Shown: positions 9,199 to 16,166 of the stretch, one piece after another | Layout of the letters: every line of letters begins with the position of its first letter | Position numbering within the stretch: position 1 is the first letter of the stretch | DNA from: CAYWIT01 sp964458415 | GTDB taxonomy: Bacteria; Pseudomonadota; Alphaproteobacteria; Micavibrionales; UBA2020 | Length of the DNA stretch: 64,000 nt | Direction of reading: 5' to 3' | Assembly (NCBI GenBank): GCA_964458415.1 | Contig: CAYWIT010000002.1 | Location: 1 to 64,000, forward strand | Notes under the pieces: generated by a model | Seen by the model: only the letters and a program-made list of their open reading frames with translations | Database searches by the model: none | Told to the model about the DNA's origin: nothing | Translations under genes and position numbers: made by a program

Positions 9199-10650
9199 TT
9201 GGATATAAAAGTATCCTCAGATACGATTACAAAAATAACCTCCGCGCCGGAGTTTGCAGGGGCAGGCCCGCTTCCTCCCGCTCCGTCAGTCGCCGATCTG
9301 ATTAAAACGACCCATCAGAATCTCAAAAACGAGGAAGCCCGCCTTCAAAACCGGATTACGGCGGCGAATGACAACATTTCACCGGACGGGGTCGTCGAGA
9401 ACAATAATAAAGCCCTGTCAAAAATTTCCAATGCGTTGAAAAATATACAGCGCCAGCAGCAGCGTTTTGACGAGATGGTGAAGGAGGTGCCGGAAGGGTT
9501 CCGTCTGGCACCGGTGTTTTATAACCGGATAACTCAGGAAGCCAATGCACAGATTCAGACCGAGTACGAGTATTCCGTCCGTCCGCGTTTTCTGCGCTTT
9601 CTGGCCGCAAACCATGCGGAGGACCTGAAGAAGCTCGGCATCTGCGAGAAGGGCATTGCACGCATGCAGAAGGGGCTTGATCCTGCGGATGCCAACGGCC
9701 AGCTTTATCATATCAGTATTGATCATATCGTTGAGCGTTCCGGCTGCGGGCTTTGGGCGGAAAGCAAGGAAACAGATCCGGATCAGCCTCCAGAGGCTTC
9801 CCCGAAGTACCGGACGAACCATTTTGGCAATTTGATCTTCCTGCCCGAGCAGGTGCATACTTTTAAAAATGAATTGAACAATATCCAGCGCGTGACGGAC
9901 ACGCCGCCCGGAGAAGGGCGATGGGTCTTGATGATGGTACCTGTACGGAACGACATTCATGCCGGATATGTTTGTCCGCCGCAACCGAAGCATCATGCGC
10001 TGCATGGCGTCAATTTCAGGACGGATGATCTGGATCGCCAGATTGGCCATGCCTCGTTTACGGCGCAGCAGGCCTTGAGCGCCATCCATCCTCTGAAAAA
10101 AAGCAAGATCATCCGGCAGTTGGTGACGACGCTGGACACGATTGCGGAGCGTCACAAGACGACGGTGACCGGATTGGCGCGGCGCGAGCTGCGGAAGGCC
10201 GATGTGACGCCGCGGTTGGGGATTGCGCGGATATTCAACGAAGTTTCCGCCTATGATCGGGCGATGCAGGAACATATTCATACGGCTCTGGCCCCGGCAC
10301 TTCTGGAAGCGGCGGAGCAGTTGAAAATGGTATTTGACCGTTTTTCAGGGGATGACAGGGAAAAGAAAAGCGTTAATGGCCATTACAAGAGCTTTTTGAC
10401 GGTCTTTAACAGCAAAAATGTCCAGCGCCTGCGGGAGGATTCTGCCTTGCTGCCGCTGGAGGAGGCTATTGCCCTGCATGATGTTTTTGTGGATATCGAG
10501 CGTGAAATTTTACGGGCGGAAAAAACCGGTCAGGGTAATCTTCCCCTGAAAAAAGAAGTCGTTATTCATCAAAAGCCTCAAAACGAGATGGAACCAGAGC
10601 GTCCGCGCCGCCGTCTGCGTTCGCCTTATGGCGTGGGCAAAAGGCGCTGA
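9199..10650 (+). CDS. Uncharacterised protein with HNH-like core, 483 aa
   Basis: No named family is recognised. A central segment (about 171-228) resembles an HNH nuclease core: SIDHIVERSG (D175, H176), then NHFGNLIFLPEQVHTFKNE with N211, H220 and N224. The zinc-binding cysteine pairs of many HNH proteins are missing. The N-terminus is Pro/Ala-rich, followed by a Gln-rich coiled-coil-like region (60-95). The C-terminus is strongly basic (PERPRRRLRSPYGVGKRR). The start is TTG, ten bases after AAAGG (9184-9188). It lies between the heparinase-like gene and the UDP-sugar dehydrogenase. Nuclease activity is inferred only from the motif. Confidence 0.65.
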   Translation: MDIKVSSDTITKITSAPEFAGAGPLPPAPSVADLIKTTHQNLKNEEARLQNRITAANDNISPDGVVENNNKALSKISNALKNIQRQQQRFDEMVKEVPEGFRLAPVFYNRITQEANAQIQTEYEYSVRPRFLRFLAANHAEDLKKLGICEKGIARMQKGLDPADANGQLYHISIDHIVERSGCGLWAESKETDPDQPPEASPKYRTNHFGNLIFLPEQVHTFKNELNNIQRVTDTPPGEGRWVLMMVPVRNDIHAGYVCPPQPKHHALHGVNFRTDDLDRQIGHASFTAQQALSAIHPLKKSKIIRQLVTTLDTIAERHKTTVTGLARRELRKADVTPRLGIARIFNEVSAYDRAMQEHIHTALAPALLEAAEQLKMVFDRFSGDDREKKSVNGHYKSFLTVFNSKNVQRLREDSALLPLEEAIALHDVFVDIEREILRAEKTGQGNLPLKKEVVIHQKPQNEMEPERPRRRLRSPYGVGKRR

Positions 10651-10712
10651 AACGCCTTTAATTTCCGGTATTTCTGTGTTAGAAACAGGCTTTCCGAAGG
10701 AAGGCTCAAGAA

Positions 10713-12087
10713 ATGTCGCTACAAAGTCTTAAAAATACACCATCGCCACAGCCGCTGGATATTGCCAGACTTTGCGCGAATTTTATTGATCGCAAGGCGA
10801 AAATAGGCGTTATCGGTCTGGGTTATGTCGGACTGCCATTGATCTGTGCGGTGTGCGACAAGGGGTTTTCAGCCATCGGGTTTGATATTGACCGTTCCAA
10901 GATTGAAAAGCTGGAACGGGGCGTGTCCTATATCGGCAATATCCACAATGACAAGGTCAGCGCTTTTGTTCAAAGCGGAAAATTCCTGCCAACGGACAGG
11001 TTCGAAAAACTGGCGGAGGTGGATGCCATTTTGATGTGCGTTCCTACGCCCCTGAATCGCAACCGTGAACCGGATATGACCTATATCATCAAGACGGCGG
11101 AATCCATCGCGCCGCATCTCCGGCGCGGGCAACTGATCGTGCTGGAATCGACGACCTATCCCGGTACAACGCGGGATGTGGTGGCGCCTATTCTGGAACG
11201 GACCAGCGGTCTGAAATCCGGCGTTGATTTTTTTCTGGCGTTCTCGCCCGAGCGGGAGGACCCCGGCAATCCGCAATATCATACGGCGATCATTCCGAAG
11301 GTCGTGGGCGGCATGGGGGCCGACGCGCTGAAGCTTGCGCAAACCATGTACGACCAGTTTCTGGTGAAAACCGTGGCGGTGTCTTCTGCTGAAACGGCGG
11401 AAGCCGTTAAATTGACCGAAAATATTTTCCGCTCCGTCAATATCGCGCTCGTGAACGAACTGAAGGTTATCTATGATGCCATGGGGATTGATATCTGGGA
11501 GGTTGTGGATGCCGCAAAATCCAAGCCTTTCGGCTATATGCCGTTTTATCCGGGGCCCGGTCTGGGCGGACACTGCATTCCGATCGACCCGTTTTATCTG
11601 ACGTGGAAGGCGCGGGAATTTGGCATTGCAACACGGTTTATCGAACTGGCGGGAGAAATCAATATCTCCATGCCTGCCTATGTCGTCAATAAAACCGCTG
11701 CAGCACTGGATACGCGGTTTGCCCGTGCGCTCAATGGCGCAAAAATCATGATCATCGGCATGGCTTATAAAAAGAATGTGGCGGATATCCGGGAGAGTCC
11801 CGCATTTGCCGTGATTGATCTTTTCAGGCAGCGCAAAGCCGAAGTCACGTTTCATGATCCCTACGTGGATGTCGTGCCGCCAANNNNNNNNNNAGCATGC
11901 GGATTTTACCGGCATGGCGTCCGTCCCGCTGACGGCGGAAACGCTGGCGGCGCAGGATGCGGTCATTATCGTGACCAACCATGATAACGTCGATTACGCC
12001 TTGATTGCGCAACAGGCAAAGCTGGTGGTGGATACGCGCAATGCCCTGTCTGGCATGACGGCGCGTGATAATATTATAAAAGCTTGA
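10713..12087 (+). CDS. UDP-sugar 6-dehydrogenase (WbpA/UDP-GlcNAc dehydrogenase type), interrupted by assembly gap
   Basis: The enzyme oxidises a UDP-hexose(amine) to the uronic acid using NAD+, giving precursors for surface polysaccharide. Visible motifs are the Rossmann start IGVIGLGYVGLPL, the ESTTYPGTT segment, SPEREDPG, and the catalytic-type GPGLGGHCIPIDPFYL with its cysteine. The reading frame is continuous to the gap at 11884-11893 (HDPYVDVVPP) and resumes in another frame at HADFTGMASVPLT, ending at 12087. The apparent frameshift is explained by a wrong gap length, not a mutation. The full protein should be near 456 residues. SPEREDPGN and length favour the WbpA branch over UDP-glucose dehydrogenase. 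Confidence 0.88.
11884..11893. other. Assembly gap (10 N) in UDP-sugar dehydrogenase gene
   Basis: Ten N characters break the reading frame. The frames on either side are compatible only if the true gap is a multiple of three. The family pattern at this place (PP-T-R-x-H-A/E) suggests about six missing bases. Confidence 0.95.
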
Positions 12088-12112
12088 TATTGTTATCTTA
12101 AAATTGATATTA

Positions 12113-12141
12113 TTGACATAATATATTGATACAGCTATACT
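12113..12141 (+). promoter_or_regulatory. Sigma70-type promoter
   Basis: TTGACA (12113-12118) and TATACT (12136-12141) are separated by 17 bp. They lie 22 bp before the GTG of the DUF6782-like gene, so transcription would start near 12148. This is the closest match to consensus in this part of the window. Confidence 0.75.
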
Positions 12142-12162
12142 GTTCCCCAAGGGAGAAAGAGC

Positions 12163-13122
12163 GTGGGTTTCTGGCGTGAAATGAAAGATACACTGGTTTG
12201 GATGCTCAAGCCCGCAGCACAAAAGCAGCGGTTGCTGGAACGTGCGGCGGAGGTTTTGCGCCTTGATCCTGAAACCTATGCTTTGTACGAGAGCGCCAAG
12301 CGGAACGGTGTGGCCATTCATTTTGACAGCACGATGATCGGGGGCTGGGCCGGGGCAACTTTTGGTTTCGCGCAGGGGAATGGTGAATGCAGTATTCGTC
12401 TCCGTCCACGGGAAAATGTGCATGAAATTGCAGAAATTCTGGCGCACGAACTGCGGCATTACTGGCAATATAAAACTCTGGGGCAATCCCCTGCGCAATG
12501 GAGCGCGCAGCGTCTTCATGGCGGCGAGCTGTCACTGGTTTTCAACCGCGTGATCGAGGCGGATGCCTATGCTTTTCAGATGCGTTTTGCGCGTATTGTT
12601 GACGGGCATGATCGTTTAAGCAAGGATATGGCTCGTTTGCTGGACCGACAGCGGGAGCAAAACAGGGAACTGGCGCCGGAGCATATCATGGCGGTCAATA
12701 AAATCGGGGCGGAAGAGTGGAAGGTTATCAAGGCTGATGCCGGATCAGAGATGGCGCGCGTCTTTCAGAAATACCTTCTCTCGGAGAAGCTTGTCGCGGA
12801 CTATGACATTCCGCTTGCTTTGTATATTCATGAGCAGGGCCTGAATACGGCGGTCAATGACAATACACCGGTGTCGCCAGCTGCCAGTATTTCTGTGTTG
12901 CGCAAGGCAATCGGGGGCGAAGATCTGCGACCGCTGGTCAGGGTAGAACATGAGACCGACAAGGCGTTCAATTCCGCTGTGTTGCATCATATCCATACAG
13001 AAGCGCGTGTTCTTGCCGGGTTGTCGCTGGCATTTCACGTCGCGCAAAAAGCAAAGGCGCCTGAGGCGGATATCCTTCATCGGAAAGCGCAAAAAATAGC
13101 GCAGCAGCTCAGAAAACAATAA
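12163..13122 (+). CDS. Zincin-like putative metallopeptidase (DUF6782-like)
   Basis: The 319-residue protein contains an HExxH-type zinc motif, AHELRHYWQYK (about residues 98-108), with a downstream acidic segment VIEADAYAFQM that could supply the third ligand. This fits small zincin families such as DUF6782; the substrate is unknown. There is no signal peptide, so it should be cytosolic. It starts with GTG behind GGGAGAAAGA, and a near-consensus promoter lies just upstream, so it is transcribed separately from the dehydrogenase gene. Confidence 0.7.
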   Translation: MGFWREMKDTLVWMLKPAAQKQRLLERAAEVLRLDPETYALYESAKRNGVAIHFDSTMIGGWAGATFGFAQGNGECSIRLRPRENVHEIAEILAHELRHYWQYKTLGQSPAQWSAQRLHGGELSLVFNRVIEADAYAFQMRFARIVDGHDRLSKDMARLLDRQREQNRELAPEHIMAVNKIGAEEWKVIKADAGSEMARVFQKYLLSEKLVADYDIPLALYIHEQGLNTAVNDNTPVSPAASISVLRKAIGGEDLRPLVRVEHETDKAFNSAVLHHIHTEARVLAGLSLAFHVAQKAKAPEADILHRKAQKIAQQLRKQ

Positions 13123-13246
13123 TAAACTTTATAGCCTGGACAGTGAAGGGGGCGCTATGTCAAAGGCGCCGATAACAAGTTATGTTGTGCATTTTGATGG
13201 CGCATCCTAAACTGGAATTCGGGATTTGCGAACAAGGGAGATGCAG

Positions 13247-13747
13247 ATGATCGGATTGGGACAGGACGACAAGCCGCGGCTAGTGGGCGCAAAAGAGAAA
13301 CGCGAGATGGCGCGACGCCTCAAGAGCGGGAAATTTGACGATATAAAATCCAAGCGGGAAGGCGCGGAGCCGAGTTTGGCGGCGCCTGTTGCGCTTGTCT
13401 ATGTTTTGTCCGCTACCGTCGCGTGGTTTATGACGGACTCCTCCATGCAGAAAGCGCTTGATATCCATACCGGGGACAGGGATCTGGATCGTTTTATGTT
13501 CGGGCTGGGCGTTCCGGACATTATGGGGGACGCAACGATGGACCTTGTCCTTGCCGTGGCCTTGCGCGGGCTGGTTATTTTTCTGGCGGCAGGGATTATC
13601 CCGGGAATGGCCTGGCTCTGGATCAGGGTGCTTGATAATGCACGGACGAATATTTATATCGCCTGCTGGGGGACGCCTGTCGGATTGGCGCTGATCTATT
13701 ACGCCATAGCGGATCTTCTCATGCCGCTGCTGGAAGGGTTTATGTAG
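13247..13747 (+). CDS. Hypothetical membrane protein, 166 aa
   Basis: A charged N-terminus (KEKREMARRLKSGKF) is followed by three hydrophobic segments: PVALVYVLSATVAWFM, LVLAVALRGLVIFLAAGII and PVGLALIYYAIADLLMPLL. This suggests an inner-membrane protein of unknown role. The ATG at 13247 is chosen because GGGAG ends six bases before it; an upstream TTG at 13226 and ATG at 13241 are less likely. Its 3' end overlaps the convergent antiporter gene by 8 bp. Confidence 0.65.
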   Translation: MIGLGQDDKPRLVGAKEKREMARRLKSGKFDDIKSKREGAEPSLAAPVALVYVLSATVAWFMTDSSMQKALDIHTGDRDLDRFMFGLGVPDIMGDATMDLVLAVALRGLVIFLAAGIIPGMAWLWIRVLDNARTNIYIACWGTPVGLALIYYAIADLLMPLLEGFM

Positions 13748-14687
13748 GGACGCCTGTATAGAGCCACAGCGTATATCCGGCATAGACGGCCAGAAAGACC
13801 ATGCCTTTGCCGCGGGATATTTTTTCTTTCCACCAAGCGAGGCCGATCAGGCTTGCTGTCGCGGCGATCATGACCCACAAATCCTGCCAGAGGATCTGGT
13901 CTGAAATCGGCACGGGCAGCACAAGCGCCGTTACACCGAGAATGCCATAGATATTGAAGATATTGCTGCCAATGATATTTCCAAGCGCCACATCGCTATG
14001 GCCCTTGCGGGCGGCGAGGACGGAGGTCACCAGCTCGGGCAGGGATGTGCCGACGGCAACGATGGTCAGGCCGATAACGGCTTCGGAAATACCAAAAGTC
14101 CGTGCCAGATCAACTGCGCCTTCTACAAGAAATTTGGCGCCAAGAATGGTAAGGGTCAGTCCGCCCAGCGTCATGAGCAAGCTAAGCGGCAGGGGCTTGA
14201 TCGTTCCCGAGACTTCTTCGGAAAGCTCGTCCAGCAGGCTGTCTTTTTTCCCGCCGTGATAGGTCATCCAGATATAAATGCCGAGGATGGCAAGAAAGAG
14301 AGCACCGATTTCCCGCGTGATCAAGCCAAAAAGGGCGAAGGGGATGAAAATCAAGGTCAGCAGCGCGAGTATGCGCCCGTCCCGTTTGAGAACAGCGCGG
14401 GATACACTGATCGGGGAGAGCATGGCCGCCGCCCCGAGGATCAGCAGAATGTTGGCGGTATTGCTGCCAATGACGTTGCCAACAGCGATATCGGGGGCTC
14501 CAACCAGCGCGGCGTTGATCGAGGTAACCAGTTCCGGCATCGAGGTGCCAAACCCGATCAGGATGATGCCGATGACCAGCGGCGGGATTTTCAGATGGCG
14601 GGCTGTATTGACCGCGCCATTGACGAGAGCCTCACCTCCCGTGACGAGGAGAAAGAAACCGCCAAGAATATAAACTGCCGTCATCAT
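13740..14687 (-). CDS. yrbG: Calcium/sodium antiporter (CaCA family, YrbG-like)
   Basis: The 315-residue inner-membrane protein has ten or so hydrophobic segments and the two internal alpha repeats of the Ca2+:cation antiporter family: GFGTSMPELVTSINAALVG near residue 45 and AVGTSLPELVTSVLAARKG near residue 210. Each is followed by a GNIIGSN / GNVIGSN motif. These supply the ion-binding acidic and polar residues. It exchanges Ca2+ for Na+ or H+ in relatives; the ion pair here is inferred. Two ATG codons in a row (14687, 14684) leave the exact start open. Confidence 0.9.
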   Translation of the reverse strand: MMTAVYILGGFFLLVTGGEALVNGAVNTARHLKIPPLVIGIILIGFGTSMPELVTSINAALVGAPDIAVGNVIGSNTANILLILGAAAMLSPISVSRAVLKRDGRILALLTLIFIPFALFGLITREIGALFLAILGIYIWMTYHGGKKDSLLDELSEEVSGTIKPLPLSLLMTLGGLTLTILGAKFLVEGAVDLARTFGISEAVIGLTIVAVGTSLPELVTSVLAARKGHSDVALGNIIGSNIFNIYGILGVTALVLPVPISDQILWQDLWVMIAATASLIGLAWWKEKISRGKGMVFLAVYAGYTLWLYTGVPT

Positions 14688-14987
14688 TTTAATACATGCC
14701 CTTCTTCTTCTCTTCTCTTAGTTGTTTATAGCGTAAATAAGGGACATTGAAGAAAAAAATACAGGAGGGAAGGAGTCCTGTTTTCGGCCGTTATTTTATG
14801 AAAATTAAAACGAAACTTTTTTAACGCCCCTTTTCCATTTTACGTCTTTACCGTAAGGCGATGATCCTGTAGGGTGCACGGACAAACATAATTATGACAG
14901 CAGGCAACCGGGTGTTCTGACAAGAATCAGAAAGAGCTTGGGTCTGTTGCCTGTTCGGAATAACCTGATTTTGCAAGAGAGGCTAAA
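14688..14987. promoter_or_regulatory. 300-bp divergent intergenic region
   Basis: No gene is seen here. The region separates the antiporter gene from the thiolase operon and should hold both promoters. It contains a small inverted repeat ACAGGA-(9)-TCCTGT at 14761-14781 and the larger foldable element at 14901-14953 described separately. No convincing -35/-10 pair was found. Confidence 0.4.
14901..14953 (+). promoter_or_regulatory. Structured leader element upstream of thiolase operon
   Basis: CAGGCAAC (14901-14908) pairs perfectly with GTTGCCTG (14946-14953), and the enclosed TTCTGA-CAAGAA-TCAGAA (14915-14932) forms a second perfect hairpin. The element ends 34 bases before the thiolase ATG. 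It could be an RNA structure or a pair of operator half-sites; no known riboswitch class is recognised. Confidence 0.45.
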
Positions 14988-16148
14988 ATGACAGAATCCA
15001 GAAAAGTTGTGATCGCAGGCTATGTGCGCTCCCCCTTCACGCCAGCTGGCAAAGGTGAACTGAAAGATGTGCGCGCGGATGATCTGACGGCGCAGACTGT
15101 CAAGGGCCTGATCACGAAAACAGGCGTTGATCCGAAACTGATCGAGGATTTGAAGCTCGGCTGCGCTTTCCCCGAGGGGGAGCAAGGGCTCAATATGGCG
15201 CGTCATGTGGTGTTTATGGCAGGGCTACCGGATGATGTTCCGGCGCTGACGCTTAATCGCTTTTGCGGGTCTTCGATGCAGGCGGTCCATGATGCGGCGG
15301 GTTTGATCGCGATGGGGATGGCCGATGCGGTTATTGCCGCCGGCGTTGAATCCATGAGCCGCGTGCCGATGGGCGGCTTTAACCCGAACCCGAACCCGAC
15401 ATTGTATAAAGAAAACCCCGGCGCTTATATGGGGATGGGCGAAACGGCGGAAAACGTGGCGGATAAATTCACCGTCAGCCGCGAAGAGCAGGAACAATTC
15501 GCGCTGAAGTCGCAGTTCAAGGCGGCGGCGGCGAAGAAATCCGGCGCTTTCGAGGCCGAAATTATTCCGATCGTCAAGGCCAATGGCCAGGTCGTTCGTG
15601 AAGATGGCTGTCCGCGTCCGGAATCAACGGCGGAAGGGCTGGCGAAATTGAAGCCCGCGTTCAAGAAGGATGGCAGCGTAACGGCAGGCACGTCTTCTCC
15701 GGTGACAGATGGCGCGGCTGCGGTGCTGGTTTGCTCCGAGGAATTCGCGCTCAAACACGGTTTGAAAATTCTGGCGGAAGTCAAATCTTTTGCCGTGACG
15801 GGGCTGGATCCTGAAATCATGGGCATGGGGCCTGTCAGCGCGACGCAAAAAGCGCTTGCCAAGGCTGGGCTGACCATTGACCAGATCGATATCGTCGAAC
15901 TCAACGAGGCCTTTGCTTCGCAGTCCATCGCTTGCACGCGCGAACTGGGACTGGATGCAGACAAGGTCAACAAGCAAGGCGGCGCGATTGCTCTCGGCCA
16001 TCCGCTGGGCGCCTCCGGGGCACGTATCACCGGCAAGGCGGCGCAGCAGTTGCATGACGAGGGCAAGGATTACGCTCTTGCTACGATGTGCATCGGCGGC
16101 GGTCAGGGCATTGCTACCGTAATGAAGAAGTACACACCGAAACCCTGA
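14988..16148 (+). CDS. fadA: Acetyl-CoA acyltransferase (3-ketoacyl-CoA thiolase)
   Basis: The 386-residue enzyme is a thiolase of fatty acid beta-oxidation. The nucleophile cysteine is in LNRFCGSSMQ (about C93), the histidine in GHPLGASGAR (about H338) and the second cysteine in MCIGGGQG (about C368); all three are present. The gene is followed after 18 bp by the FadN-type multifunctional protein, so the two form a beta-oxidation operon that releases acetyl-CoA from acyl-CoA. A biosynthetic acetyl-CoA acetyltransferase role is possible but less likely given the partner gene. GAGAGG lies eight bases before the ATG. Confidence 0.92.
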   Translation: MTESRKVVIAGYVRSPFTPAGKGELKDVRADDLTAQTVKGLITKTGVDPKLIEDLKLGCAFPEGEQGLNMARHVVFMAGLPDDVPALTLNRFCGSSMQAVHDAAGLIAMGMADAVIAAGVESMSRVPMGGFNPNPNPTLYKENPGAYMGMGETAENVADKFTVSREEQEQFALKSQFKAAAAKKSGAFEAEIIPIVKANGQVVREDGCPRPESTAEGLAKLKPAFKKDGSVTAGTSSPVTDGAAAVLVCSEEFALKHGLKILAEVKSFAVTGLDPEIMGMGPVSATQKALAKAGLTIDQIDIVELNEAFASQSIACTRELGLDADKVNKQGGAIALGHPLGASGARITGKAAQQLHDEGKDYALATMCIGGGQGIATVMKKYTPKP

Positions 16149-16166
16149 AATCAGGAGTAGAAATCC

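Noticed and set aside
10869..11978. A 369-codon minus-strand frame
   Set aside because: It is antisense to the UDP-sugar dehydrogenase and only appears long because of the N gap.
15385..15410. A short tandem repeat in the thiolase gene
   Set aside because: It encodes an Asn-Pro-Asn-Pro run found in a normal loop of the enzyme and is a short codon repeat, not a mobile or CRISPR repeat.
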